A DNA stretch of 60,000 nucleotides from assembly GCF_963678635.1 (NCBI RefSeq), contig NC_087069.1, positions 34,867,090 through 34,927,089 on the forward strand, given 5' to 3'. Each line of letters begins with the position of its first letter. Position 1 is the first letter of the stretch. Below are positions 1 to 12,077 of the stretch, one piece after another. The notes beneath the pieces were generated by a model. The model saw only the letters and a list, made by a program, of their open reading frames with translations. It was not told the origin of the DNA and searched no databases. The position numbers and the translations under genes are program-made. This DNA is from Symsagittifera roscoffensis (Eukaryota > Xenacoelomorpha > Acoela > Convolutidae).

Positions 1-828
1 GCTGCAACCGTCGCTCCGGGCTCAAACGTAAGAGAGAGGCTAGGGACTGCTCCTTCTCCCAGAACACAACCGCTTGAAAGCCGACTCGGGAGATCAGTTG
101 ATCAGAACAGGAATAACTCCCAGACCGTGTCTAGGAGGAACGATCCGCCTGCCATGGCAAACCTAGCTTCAGCAGCCGGACCGTCTACGAGCGCCGTGCC
201 AGTGGAGGGAGTTGAACCAGGCAGCGTGCTGCTTTGGAACCGATCAGACCCTAGTCATTGGGGACAGTACAAGACCGACATGTCAACGAAGTTGAGCATG
301 AATACCTTGACGTGTCGGGAGGACGCAATGAGAATGATTGGCGGAGAAAGTCCCACAGTGTCGCGACTATATCGGATACCGGGCGTGGATTGGCTGCTAG
401 CAGAGCAGGAGCAGTTCAGCTCCACGACTACGCTCCGGCACGCAGACTTGAATGGATTGCCTCAGGATAATACCTTTGAACCTTTGAATACCCGGTCTCT
501 TACGGACGTCCGACAGAGAGCCCGGGAACTGACGCCACCTGCTCGCAAGGGCAAGTTTCAGGCAGATAAAAAGCCTAATAACAAGCATCACAAGATGTAC
601 AGGTAGTTTGCTAAACCACTCGGTCAGACGCCTGGTGAATATTCGAGGGACTACCCCCGAACGACCACGGTGGATGGAGATGACAAGAGATATGGGAAAC
701 TGAAGGCCCCAATAGGCGACAGCCTGTTTGCAGCTTATGATCCCTTAGATATGAAAGCTGCCAAGTATCTGATTGTGGCCCTTCAGATTATCTCTATACG
801 CCCCGTTCTCTCTGTTGGCCCGACGTGA
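1..828 (+). pseudogene. Polyprotein-like region, N-terminal part with GDSL block
   Basis: The frame is open from the left edge of the window, so the gene starts upstream. It is interrupted by TAG at 604-606 and ends at TGA 826-828. It encodes a polar Ser/Thr/Pro-rich segment, then a globular-looking stretch containing IGDSL at 712-726. GDS(L) is block I, the nucleophile block, of SGNH/GDSL hydrolases. The next recognisable block (GSND) lies about 200 bases on in another frame, so the domain is split by a frame change near 800-825. Codon-like composition and local GC well above the rest of the window support past coding. I do not recognise the protein as a whole. The SGNH assignment is an inference from short blocks, not a similarity search. 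Confidence 0.5.
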
Positions 829-1676
829 TTTTCTTGACGGCGCCTAAATTGGACTGGGGACAGGCAATAGGCATGATGATAAGTGTACGAAGGGTGGTCA
901 GCATGGAGCCGCAGGTGATAGTGGTTGCAGGCTCAAATGATCATCTGCAAAGCAGGGGCTTGTTGACACGTCTGACGGATGGGTCGATCCCGAGCAACGA
1001 GGTCATAGGGGAGGCGATAATGGCATTGCTCTCGACGATGGCTGAGGTAGAAACAGCAGCAAAACAACGTTTCAACCAAAATGTAGTGAAGGTGGTCTTT
1101 GTGTTGTTTGGGTACGCTGCATTGCCAGAACCCCTTCAGTTTGTGTACACGATGGTCACAACGATAGCAGAGGGACGGTTCAACGTAATTATTCCTGCCC
1201 CGAACAGAGTGGTAGACCCAGACAATTACTACCCGTCCCGATCTGAGCTTCCTGCCGTTTGGGATGACATTTCCAATGCCATACAGGGACTCAAAGATTG
1301 TAGCACAACTCGGTTGGTGCTAGATGAGGTTCTGGGGTTGGAGCTGTCCAACTTTGCCAGATTGCTGAAGTTAAGACCAGGGGTAGATGACGATCATCTG
1401 TTAGTACAACAGGGGGCTGATGATCTCTGGTTCAGACAGATGGATCATGCCGAGAATGAGCAGGGAAGGACAGTCAGGAAGAACATGACGTCAGCGGAAG
1501 AAGATCTCATGGCAATGGCTTTGCGCACGAAGCCGCACAACAACGCATGGTTGTACTTGTCACCAAGGCTGTGCACCTTGGGCGAGGACGCGTTCGAGCA
1601 TGCGCCGGCAGTGATAAAAGAGATACACGTGTATCTGAAGAACTTGTTTGATGCCCGGGAGTTAGCTGGGGCATGA
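825..1676 (+). pseudogene. SGNH-hydrolase-like segment with GSND block
   Basis: This is a 283-codon open frame in a different phase from the preceding piece; the listed GTG start is only where the open frame takes over. It carries AGSNDHL at about 927-947, matching the G-x-N-D block III of SGNH hydrolases, and DDDH at 1386-1397, which fits the D-x-x-H pattern of block V. The spacing between the two is longer than in compact SGNH enzymes. The frame ends in an ATGA overlap (1673-1676) with the next ORF, in a third phase. Read with the upstream GDSL block, the order GDS, GxND, DxxH is right for a lipase/esterase-type fold. Whether it was catalytic is unknown. It may be part of a mobile-element polyprotein, since a gypsy relic lies immediately downstream. 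Confidence 0.5.
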
Positions 1677-2677
1677 TGTTGAAATTGATGCAGGACGTAA
1701 AGACGATGTCACTGGACAAGTTCCAAGCTGACGTGCTAGCCACGAGGGCACAGTATGAACAATCGGATGCCATCTTGGGTGGAATGGGAGTGGGATGGAC
1801 GCCATCCTTCCTGTCGACGTGCTATCCGAGGGCATCTCGGAACCTGATCGCGAGTTTCGTCAAGGACATCAGGTAAGTGTCGATTGGCCTGATATTAGCC
1901 CTATACGTGACATTTGGTCATGAAAATTTCGTGAAGGGACCGGCAAACCTCTTCACCCAAGCGTAGGCAGATTTGAGATTGGATGGACTCCTGACTCTGA
2001 TTGCCATGACCTACGGTCGACTGGGTGATTTGCTTGTGCTGTTGCGTTACCCTGAACAACTCCAGGGAACAAGTCGTGAGTTCAAAGCGCAGTTGGAAAC
2101 CGCCTCGCTCAGGAAGATGAAAGACTGGAGGACTCTCCTGCTCCAATACCTCTTGCAACAGAACAGAAGCGTCACGGGAGAAGATATGGTGGCGACGGAT
2201 GCGGGTGAGAGTAAGCAGTCTTGTGGCATGCCCTTGCTGACAGATTTGGCTGTCATGATGCGGATCGATCCGTTGGCTCTGATTCACGGACTGCGGGAAT
2301 TCGTCACGGTGGTGTATGGACCGGTGATGTCTTTCGAGTTCCCGGACGTGCAAGTCAAGGCATACAGAAATTCTGTGTAATATGTCAACCTGGTCTCAGT
2401 CGTGGATTGTTCCGTGCTGAATTGGGTAGAGCAGAGGGAGCTGAGAGGGCTGACCAGCGACGATAGGCTGTTCGGAAGAATAGCGGAGCCAGGTTGGGTG
2501 TTGATGGATTTCAATAACCACTTCAAGTGCCGAATGGGCCGTGAGGATCTTTCCCACATCCATTTTAACCCGAAGCTTTGGAATTTGAGACCAGTAGTGA
2601 AGGATACAGGAGTGGCTATGAGAGTCCCACTCTTGCCAGAAGCCTACGCACACGCGAAAGAGAACCAGCAAGCGTGA
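1673..2677 (+). pseudogene. Polyprotein-like region, segment with four stops in one frame
   Basis: From 1673 the coding-like signal sits in a single phase and stays there to about 6.24 kb. Within this part the frame is broken by TAA 1874, TAG 1964, TAA 2378 and TGA 2675, while the sequence between stops keeps protein-like character. The stop at 1874 is embedded in AGGTAAGTG, a textbook 5' splice-site consensus. An AG at 1976-1977 would give a 105-base intron that removes two stops and keeps phase, though its acceptor context is weak. I recognise no domain. Either this is a pseudogene that lost stops faster than phase, or some stops are intronic. Confidence 0.4.
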
Positions 2678-3640
2678 CTTTCTGGGTCCAGGCCGCTGCC
2701 GGACCAATGCCCTCGATATCCACCGATAAGGAGGATGTTGTTGGGAGTCACATCTCCCGTCATTGCCCCTCGCATCGGAGCAGCTCGTGATGCAGAGAAG
2801 AGAATGCTGAAGTGGAGTGAAGGCATGGAGCCGCGCTTCATCAGCTGGAATGTTGCAGCCGCGCACACGTTTGACTTCTCATTTCCTGATACTTGGAGTA
2901 GGAAAAAGATCAAGGCACTACCTTCCAGGAGACCAGAGGTCTCGGCTGAAATGTGGAACGAAGTGTATACTCCCACAGATGACTTATCAAGACTGAAGTG
3001 GTCAGGAGATGTGACAGTAGTGATGCTGGAAGTGGCAAAGGAGAGCAGAGGAGGCTCATACATAACGATAGAGGACCTGGCACCACATGGCGAGGAGTCC
3101 GTAGAATTCCTGGTGAACGATGAATTGTTTTATCACACAGGAGACATGACCGTACCGGCTCGGCTGGACTCGGGCATAGACACACGACAAGGCCCTTCAG
3201 GACCCAAGCGGAAACCTGATGTAGATGACGATGAATTGATGGATCAGGACGATAACGATAACGACATCGAGGGAAAGACGGGAAAACCGGGTGAGACGGA
3301 TCTAGGAGCGTTGGAGAGAGACTTGCTAGATTACAGGTTCAGTGAAGACGACGATGGGGAAGTCGATGGGAGTCTATTGCTGATGACGCCATCGTCTTTC
3401 ATGTCCCCTACAAAGGAGGCGTCGGCTGACTTATCTCCGATGGACCCAATAAGTCAGGCGAGAGAGTGCCGAAGCTGGGATCCGCAGAGATTGCTCCATG
3501 AGTCACCGAGGAGGAGAAAAATCGAAGAATCAATGAGGGTATCCTTCCTGAGTACGCTACCGGAAGAGGAATGGGAGAGATATCAAAGTGAGTTAGAAGG
3601 CAAGACAGGGGCAACCTGGAGCCGAGTGAATTTCAGGTAA
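2678..3640 (+). pseudogene. Polyprotein-like region, acidic segment
   Basis: This continues in the same phase as 1673-2677; the first ATG after the stop is at 2735. About 300 codons stay open to TAA at 3638-3640. The middle (roughly 3210-3370) is strongly acidic and low in complexity, with runs such as DDDELMDQDDNDND, followed by a Ser/Pro-rich part and a charged C-terminal stretch. Such acidic linkers are usually disordered spacers between domains of a polyprotein. The terminating codon lies in CAGGTAAAG, again resembling a splice donor. No enzyme motif is visible. Confidence 0.4.
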
Positions 3641-4741
3641 AGGTCATGGGACGTGATACGACGATATGGGACACAGTCCATAATGAAGGTGGGATTGAAC
3701 CAACCCATCATGCGTGAGGTCCTGGAGAAAATAGTGAACTCCATGGAGTCGGATGTTCTGACCGAGTCAGTTACAGAAGACAGTGCCGATGATCAGCAGG
3801 TCACAAAGAAATTACCCGTTAGACGAGCCAGAAAGGGGCTGAAGCGACTAAAAGGGAAGACAGGAAGTCGAGCCGTGAACCCGAGAGTGGTGAAGTCGAA
3901 AGCCAGCGCAGTGGTGGCCTCTCTGACGAGCACAGGTCGTTCAGGCGAGAGCGGGCAAGGAGATCGTGCGACCCTGACCGGAGGAGAAAAAGAGAATCTG
4001 ATACACCCTATGCTCTTGGCAGGTCTGACCACGACAGCCATGAAATCAAAGAAGACAGCACGAACCCTGGCAGACACTATGTTAGAGATGGAGATCATCA
4101 GTCAATGTGGATCTGGAGGACTTGAAGATTACAGGCCCTCGCGAACCAACATGGCCAAGTTGAAGCTGGAAGGACAACTCGACGTGGTCGAGTACAGTCG
4201 AGTCACTGTGCCGGAATCGGTCCACATGGGAGATCCAGCAGGGGGTTATGTGGAGATGTTGAAAGCGAGGAACTCCGCGAGAGGGCACCTGATGGCTTGG
4301 AGCGAGAAGCGAGCCATGCAGGAACATCTGAAAGGGCTTACGGAGAATTCTAACTTAAATCGGAAAGAATACGGCACGGTAATGTCCTCGGAAGCGAACG
4401 AAATCGGATTGGAAAAACTACTAGAAATTTCTTGGAGGGCGGCCCTCCAGAGATACTTCGACGAGACGATGCAAGCACCTGCGACGGTGGCAGCGTACCT
4501 GGCTCATCCGTGCACGAGAACTGACCTGCAAGTACGGTTGGCTTGGTGCTTGATGGGCATCAAGAAGGCGGAATATGAAGCCAGTAATGATTCGAAATCA
4601 CGGGAACAGGAGCTGGAGTTGATGGAAGCTCTGCGAGCGTTGATTTCAAAAGACGATTCTGCGATAGCATGGGCTAAGCGTAAGGATGCCCTTTGCTTTG
4701 TCAGGTTCGTGGTGGATCGTATCCCCACTCCTGTTTTGTGA
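3641..4741 (+). pseudogene. Polyprotein-like region, basic then helical segment
   Basis: Same phase as the preceding segment, open for about 365 codons to TGA at 4739-4741. The region around 3800-3900 is very basic (KKLPVRRARKGLKRLKGK), consistent with a nuclear-localisation or nucleic-acid-binding tail. The rest is mixed charged and hydrophobic sequence of globular appearance, ending with an Ala/Leu/Glu-rich helical-looking part. No catalytic motif is recognised. The basic patch directly after the acidic segment is the only structural feature I can name. Confidence 0.4.
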
Positions 4742-6403
4742 GAATGCATAAAGATCATTCGGCAAAAGGGAGTTGATTGCGAAAGAAACTTCCTTAGGGC
4801 ACTCCTGGAACTATATCAGGATATGCCGTTGACTGTACCAAATGACATGGAGAGCTATCGCAAGTTGGAAGAAGTGAGAAGATATTCCAACAAAGAATTG
4901 AAAGTGAACCGGGAGTTGATTGAAGCAGTCAGGGGACAAAAAGACTTTGCAACACTAGGGAAACTGAAATCGTTCCAATATGTGTCTGGCATACCGGGGA
5001 TGGCGTATAATCCCTTCGTGAATGAAGAAGCCAGGGAAGCGTACTTCGACTATGAGCAAGTCATAGTACTCAATTTCTGGGTTGAACGGATTAAAGAAAC
5101 TGGAATGCTGATGGTGGAACAACCCAAGCTGGGAATTATCTTAGAAGAATGAGTGGTCGAACCCTCGGTTCTCGAGCTAAAGGGGCAGGTGAGTTTTGAT
5201 TGTGGTTCTTGGGACGGTCCCTTGAAAACCAGTCTAGTAACGATGTGGGAACTCTTGAAGCCTTCGCGTTGTCCTCATCCTAACGCCGGTTTAATCTGGG
5301 ACATGACGGCGGATATCACGTTATACCTGGATGATGACGCGAGTCTACATGATCTGGCCATGATACACCATCTGCTGGCCATGAGGTTGACAAAGCGGAA
5401 GAGCAACCCATCCACGGAGCTATCCGAGGAAAGTCCATCGAGCAATTGGTTGAAGCAAGGCACATGCTTAGCTCAACATAGTGGGATGGAAGGACATGTT
5501 TGCAACTTGGGACATTGCCTGATTACGCTGAGCGAGCAGCATCGACAACTGGCACGATTGTAAGGAAGATTGAGCATGTCGGATAAGATTGGCATGGAGT
5601 TGGTCGCGGATTGTCATGGGGTGACGGATGTAAACTTGACCACAACCTTGGGATTTTGTAGCATGACGATTTCGATAGAATCGCTTGAGCGCCTGGAGCG
5701 TCCCCATGAGCTATTCAGCGTGGAAGTATTTCCTGGAGCATTGCAGACAGAGCAGAAGATCGGAGGCTGGCGAGAAGCTCTGGAAAACGAAATGAATCTG
5801 AAGGATAGTGAAGCATATCATAAACCTACTGGTTCAAAATATCTGGTGGGTTCAAGCTCCGCGCCATATTGCAATAGTAGGTATCCTACGCACATGGTGG
5901 TGATGGATGCGAGGACGCAGCAGGTGTTGATTGACCAACTTTTCTCTGTGCCAAAGTGCGTGAGGTTGGCCAGAATGTCGGAGAGGTCATATGATTTGTT
6001 GGCGAAGATCTTTCGGGCAGTCCCGAAGAGATCTGAAGGCGAGTTGCAAGACGTAGTGGGTGAAGAGTTCCTGAGATTGAACGAAGGTAATGTGAGTGAG
6101 TTCCAGAAGCAGAAAGCGAGTGGAGCGTTACCCACTGAATTCCCCACCATAGAAGAGAAAGACGATTTACACAGAATTCTGATGGAGGTGGAACCGTTGC
6201 TGGGAGCCTCAGGGTATCGTACCCGAAGGAACATAGTGAGATCCCATGGGGAGTATCCTTGCCACTGCTTGGCGCAGACGTTGTGGTACCCCAAACGCGG
6301 GAATCTGATGCTAGTATGGATGTGGAAGAGTTGTACTCTACGGGGTTGCCCGATCAGAATCAACAGGTGTCAATCGTGGTGGTTAGTGCCATGCTGGCAG
6401 TGA
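4742..6403 (+). pseudogene. Polyprotein-like region, distal part of the long frame
   Basis: The same phase continues, broken by TGA 5150-5152, TAA 5561-5563 and a final stop at 6401-6403. The last piece (5570-6240) is the best preserved, at about 225 codons with Cys and aromatic residues and a globular look. Near 6230 the coding-like signal moves to another phase (next entry), so the end of this piece is probably read out of frame. No family recognised. The pattern of many stops but only three phase changes over about 7 kb is unusual for neutral decay. Confidence 0.4.
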
Positions 6404-6999
6404 GATGGTTGGAGGCTAACGCGGACACAAGTGAACAGGAGACGGCCGTGCTGACTCCTGAACAGCTGAGCAACGTGAAGATGAGTCATGAATTGGATCT
6501 TTTCAGAACCACCTGCAAGGTTCTGAGAATACCCAAAGCCGTTGAAAGAATATGGTCAAGGCAAAGATTGATGCCTTGGTTCCGTGCAGTGATGACATCA
6601 TGGATGTATGAACGCGCGAAGCGTCACATGTCGAGGAACACGGAAGCCTATCAATCTTTCCAGCTAGATATAGGACCGGGAGCCTATAAGAGAGCATTCC
6701 TGACGCACAGAAACGCGGTCACCACGGCGGTGAAGCGAGTAGCTGGAGCGCCTTGTGTAACTGAAGATGAGAAGAAAGAGGTCTTAAGAGCTGACCTAGA
6801 AAGAAATGTGAGCCTATGTCTTCACAACAGCTTTTGCAGGAACCGGGAGCAAAAGGTGAATGTGGACTTGCTACCTTGTTGCAAACCGAGGCTGTTGGAA
6901 CAGGAGAGTTGGGGCAGGGCCCGCAACTCCATGGACATGCTGGAGAAAGTCCTAGAAGACAGCGAAGCTGAAGATCAGGATGGAGAAGCGATGGAATGA
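6259..6999 (+). pseudogene. Polyprotein-like region, C-terminal part
   Basis: This 246-codon frame takes over after the phase change near 6230 and ends with TGA at 6997-6999. It encodes a helix-rich, Arg/Leu/Glu-rich segment with several Cys residues and closes with an acidic tail (EDSEAEDQDGEAME), which looks like a natural protein C-terminus. Composition switches sharply to AT-rich non-coding DNA right after the stop, so this is likely the true end of the gene. Product unknown. Confidence 0.4.
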
Positions 7000-8689
7000 A
7001 GATGAAGAACGAAGAGAACAAGTGAAGACGTGATCAAAGAAGAGAAGAGAAGGAGGAAAAACTTGATTGTCTTTGTGTGTTAAAACTTGAACCAATTAAC
7101 CAAGTTTTGATTATTGAACTTGTTAAACTTTTTGTTTTGATTTAGTTTGGTCAAACCAAACTTTGAAAATTGTTACAATTGTTGAAATTGTTGAAAGAAA
7201 TTTTAGTTCTACTACTTACGTATATATATAGAGCATAGGTGAGTATATTTACATATTTAAACATGACTGAAGTTTTTAACCTGTGTAGGACACAATTTCA
7301 CTGTGTGGCGACATGGTAAGTTTGAGTAAACTCTTTAGAGAGGGTGAATAACTCAATAACTTTCCTAGCCACAGAGTTTCTTAGTTTTAATATTGAAAGG
7401 ACCGCATAAATAACTGATTATACTTGGTGAGTGATGTTAAGGTAATTTTAACGGGTGCGTGGCCGTGCCACGTCCCAACTTTTTAATCACAAAGAGCGAA
7501 AAGAAAATTTATGGCAAAACGACGGAAGTAGTCAGAAAAGAAATTTTATCTAGGACACTCCTCATGGTGCAAATTTTGTGAAAATGTTGAAAGGCAGTGA
7601 GATGTAGTACGATGCCATTTGTGAACACGTAGTGAGTTGAGGTGGAGTAGATAAATTTCATTTTCTTATGCGATTTGTAAGATTGACTATAGAGAACTGG
7701 AACACTACTTGACGATAACCCGGTGTTATGCGATCAATAGGGACATTGATGGGGACTTGTCCGGGGAGTTTGTGCCATTCTGTCAGATAGGCACAGTGCA
7801 ACCTTCCGGCGACACGAAAAAAAAACGAATAAAGGCCTTATTAACGAAAAAGTATTGCGAAGGAGGGTAAAAATATTCTAGAATTTTCATTTTTAAAATT
7901 TCGATTGAAGAGTGAATATTTCTGAGAAATAGAAAAAGACGGCCATTTTGACGAAAAAGGACGAAAAAACAGAACAACGACAAATATTGTGGAAAACGGT
8001 CGCACAAGAGACGAAAAACACGAAGCCTCTTATCGTGGCAACAACACACGATAAGACTCTTAGCAGTGGAAATTGGTGGAGAAGGAAGCTTCAGTGGGGA
8101 AGGAATATTCCACGGAACCCTCCCGTGCCACAAATTGGAAGAGATAAGAACGTTATCACAGGAAGATTATGGGAGCGGAGGCTTGGTCCCCCAGAGACTG
8201 TTTTATGTGAAGGGACTATATAAAACTGACTTTGTAGCTACTTGGATGTCGTAGAACTCTGAATTATCACCGGTATAATTTGATATTTTAGAATATGAGT
8301 AGCTAGAAAGAGGAAAGGGTCAATCCATCTCCAATGGATTTAATATAGAACTGTCACACAAAAACGTATTAAAATAGGTTGTTCGAGCCGTGTTTTTAAT
8401 GGCAATCACGTAGTCTGAGGATCCGAGACTCAGCTATGTGGTTGTGTTCGCATGTAAACGAAAGCTGATCAAAAGTCGTTTGACTGATGGCCTAAAAATA
8501 GTAACTTTTTACTTAGCTCTAAACAGACCAGAAAATCAACTGGCAAGGTCGATACGGTGAAAAACGAGTAGGATTAAGGTAACTGACGCCTGCCAGTCGT
8601 TAATAGGTACTTTTTCTACGCTCCGTCGCTGTGTAGTATTTGGGCGAATGTTACATACGTAGTTCGTATTCCTCAAGGTCAAACTTCCA
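7000..8689. other. Non-coding spacer between the two convergent regions
   Basis: The sequence becomes AT-rich immediately after the plus-strand coding region. I see no convincing gene. Short structures present are a 9-bp-arm hairpin at 8029-8055 (CTTATCGTG pairing with CACGATAAG) and a small inverted repeat around 8410-8430. The missing 3' end and LTR of the neighbouring gypsy relic were not found here. Confidence 0.4.
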
Positions 8690-8990
8690 AATATGACCGA
8701 CTGGCACATTGTATCCCGAGTCGGTCATGCAGATCGTCTGATGGTCTATCTGCATGACCTCGTTAAACTCCGAGCTTTCCACGGACTTAAGTGGGAATTT
8801 CCTTTTTTCAAGGGTCTTTTACTTGCAAACACGACAAGCATGCGTTCAGCAATCTTTCGCAAGCCTTTCTCAACCCTGGCCAATCAAACCTGTGTAATAT
8901 ACTTTGTTGTACCTTGTCTATCTCCTGATGTCCCATCTGAACAACACTTGCGTCTGGTATAACTGTGGTAGTACGATGAGATTATGCCTG
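8690..8990 (-). pseudogene. gypsy integrase stump
   Basis: On the minus strand around 8700-8780, one frame reads SSEFNEVMQIDHQTICMTDSGYN, matching the beginning of the gypsy integrase core with its first catalytic Asp (QIDHQ). Just upstream, remnants of the zinc-binding region are visible with stops. After SGYN the similarity ends abruptly near 8690, so the rest of the core, the C-terminal domain and the 3' LTR are missing. This marks a truncation point of the element. Confidence 0.6.
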
Positions 8991-10120
8991 TGTAAAATCT
9001 TCTCTTCATCTTTTCTCCTACAGGCTACTACACCATCAGCTGTGTGATATAGTAAATCCCTTCTCTCTTTGTAGAACTGGCTGAAAATCTTGTAACTATC
9101 TTTCTCCAGGTCTCTTTTCTCCTTGACTCCCGTCGGGATCCATGTAGAGAGGTTACTCGTCATCTTGTCATTCTTCTGGGCTCGTATCAGATCCGACAGT
9201 CTGTATCTCGTTTTGACGTGTTCCTTCAATGGCATCATTTGACCATTCAGTTCTCCAGGACTGTGGATGTCGTCTTTTAGCTTAACGCAAACTATCCTTC
9301 TCAAGACCTCACTGTCATCGTCCGGTTCCAGGTTAGTCCTGACATTTGAATTGCACGATAGCTCCCTGAATGGTTTCCTTGACACCGCTATTTTCTCAAG
9401 CTCCTCTCCTCCGTACGCATCCTGTTGCTCTAGGTTGTATGTCCCTGAGGAAGGGTCAGTTTGTAGTTCTCTGTCGTGGTGCCTCATTATTTCTTCTGCT
9501 AATATAATGCAAAGACTGTCTTGGTCATCGCCACTCTTCTCGGAGTCATCATCCCATTCTTCCGACTCCCCGGACAAATTCTCTTTCTCTCTGTCTCCTT
9601 CTTATTTCGACTACTCCCCGGACTCTTGATCTGGTCCTAGGTGTTCGGCTTCCTCCTTGAATGTCACTTTCTTCTTCCGAAATGTAGTCTGTCTTAGTAT
9701 GTTATCTGGGTTTTTCTCGACCAATACTCGCACAACTTCTTTGTCGTCAGGTTGCTTGCCTATCGTTGAGTCCTTGCCATGGGCCGCTTCCCCTCTTTTC
9801 AAAATAGTGACTTACGGTTTGTCTTTATCATTGTTCTGGAGTACCGGTTTATCGTCAGCTATTTTTTCGAGTAGTCTCCTCAGATCCTCTCCTATCGTCA
9901 CCCTTCTTGTCTCCACTTCATCGAGGTCGTAGCCTTTTGATTTTAGTGTTTCCCTCACTATCTTCGACTTCAGCATCATTTCCATTGGCATCCCTGGATT
10001 TCTCTTGAGAATTTCTTTCGTCTCGTGTTCATCTGGCAGCTCGGGATGGTCCTCTATTGGTTTTCCTGACTTGTCAAGCCACCTCGTGAGTGGAAGACTG
10101 TCGTACGTCTCCTTGTCCAT
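8918..10120 (-). pseudogene. gypsy Pol linker between RNase H and integrase
   Basis: Open pieces at 9812-10120, 9611-9802 and 8918-9577 encode an unusually long, mostly acidic linker (EEWDDDSEKSGDDQD), ending in a region that resembles the lead-in to the integrase zinc finger (HTADGVVACRRK to VLFRWDIRR). The pieces are in different phases. A long acidic spacer at this place is unusual for compact gypsy elements and may be lineage-specific. Confidence 0.55.
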
Positions 10121-11794
10121 AGATGAGAAACCATCTTTGATTTCCGGCCTGTCGGCCTCCTCTTGCTCCGGTCTCTCCGGTAGAATTCCGTCTTCTTGCT
10201 CAAGCTGTCGGCATTTTGATGTTTGTCGCTTGTTCTGTGCTCAATTATCATGTTATAAGCATCCAGGCGCACTATTCATCTCCCAATGTAGCTCTGGTCC
10301 AGTGAGTACGTTTTCAACCAACTGAGTGCTCTGTTATCGACTGAAAACTTGAATGGTTTGCTGCCCAGATATGCCCTGTATTTTTCTACAAAGGTGACTA
10401 GGGCAAACATTTCCGCTTTGGGTGCCCCGTAATTCATCTCTGTATCACTCAAGACTTTGCTCCCGTAAGCTATCGGTCTCAAGACTGTCTTCCCGTTCCA
10501 CTCCTGTTCTTGGTGGAGTATTCCAGAGATCGCTGCCACCGATGCATCCGTATCCAGCACGTACATTACCTTTTCCATGGGCATCCCTAGCACAGGTGCT
10601 TCGCACAGCTCTCTCTTTATTCTTTGAAAAGATTCCTCTGCCGCGTTATTCCACGTGAATTTCCTGCCATTGTGCCTCATGAGTTGTTGCATTGGATATA
10701 CTTTGTCCGCATAGCCCTTGATGAACTCCCTGTAATAGTTCGCAAAACCCAGGAAGCTCATTAGCTGATGCTCTATTTTCGGTGATTTCCCAGTCAGCGC
10801 CGCCTCTACCGCATCTGGGTCTGGTCTAATGTCAGATTTGTCCACCATACTCCCCAGGTATTTGATCGAATCCTTGAGAATCTCACACTTCGATGGCTTG
10901 CATTTTAGTTCTGCTCTTTTTATGCAAGCGAACATCTCGTCTAGTTGTTCGATATGATCCTCTGGAGTAGGTGTCGCTATCACCACGTCCTCCACGTAAC
11001 ACATTAACAAATTGCCATATTTCTTCGTTACACTTGTCAGTGCATGTGCCATTGAAACAGCCCCAGCTTGCAAGCAAATCCTGTCTTGTCCTTGTCCTAT
11101 TTCCTCAGTGGTACCTGCCAAAAAGTCGACCCTAAATCAAGAGTTGTACAAAAATTTAGCTTCTCCTAATTTGGAGAGGTTCTCATCGATTCTAGAAAAA
11201 AGATAGGCATCTTTCAACGTGACGGAGTTCAGATACCGAAAGTCACAACGAAACCTTAGTTGGTCTCCTTTCTTATTAGCCACCACTACTCCACACGCCC
11301 ACGGTGACTTGGATGGTTCTACCATAGCATACTCTAGTAGGGTCTCTATCTCGTTTCTCTATGCATCCGACTTGTTACGGTTCATAAGTCTCGCCCCCTC
11401 CCTATGCGGTACCGCCGACTCCTCAAGCTCTATTTCATGTTCAACAAAATTACAGCATCCAATGTCTGCCTTATGTTTCGAAAAAAACGTCCTGATTCCG
11501 ATGTAACACATCCTTAATGGCCTCGAGCTGTTCGTCTGTTATTTTACCCCTCAAGTGTTCTATTTCTGGTAATACTGGTTTATCCATTTCTAATTCCTCT
11601 AGTGTGGGTCTTTCCGGAAAATTCGAGCAGCTCGAAAGTTCATCGTCCGTCTCTGACTTAAGCGACTTCACAAGACTTGCTGAATATTTTATCTTCTTCA
11701 ATCTTCTCAAGATACAAATTTTATCCCTATGATTCGGGCAATCAAGAACTTCATTTTCTTTCACAGTTGCAGTCATTTCATATCTAGTTTTCAT
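10054..11794 (-). pseudogene. gypsy reverse transcriptase and RNase H
   Basis: Pieces at 11471-11794, 11137-11325 and 10276-11121 make up RT and RNase H. Visible RT motifs include FRCDFRYLNSVT and, in a shifted frame near 11130, TTLDLGS. The stretch that normally follows the LFQW motif (M-P-F-G-L) is missing, with a join straight to ALTSVTKKYG. The catalytic YxDD motif reads YVED at 10987-10998, so one metal-binding Asp is replaced by Glu. RNase H follows with VLDTDASVAAISG, then VDNRALSWL and, in the piece 10054-10272, DKHQNADSLSKK. The enzyme cannot be functional. Confidence 0.85.
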
Positions 11795-12077
11795 AGCTTC
11801 CTTCCCCTCTGGATTGTAATTGGTATATCAAGAGTATTCAACAAGACACTGACGCAGAGGCTACTCTTGGTTATCGAGAAGGATCTTCCTAAAATAGCAG
11901 CACTTTGACTATTCGGATTCGGCACTATGCATACTTGTTTATTGTCACTTAGTTCATTGAAGTTTTCATTCGCAATTTTACTATCGCTGCCTCATTTGCT
12001 TTCAGCCTTACCCTCCTATTCAAGAAAACTGGAGTCTTAATTTCATTCACCATTATCAAATTTACCAGTTTATTTAC

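Noticed and set aside
1-6999. Alternative genetic code as the reason for the in-frame stops
   Set aside because: TAA, TAG and TGA all occur as interruptions, and nearby elements use all three as ordinary stops.
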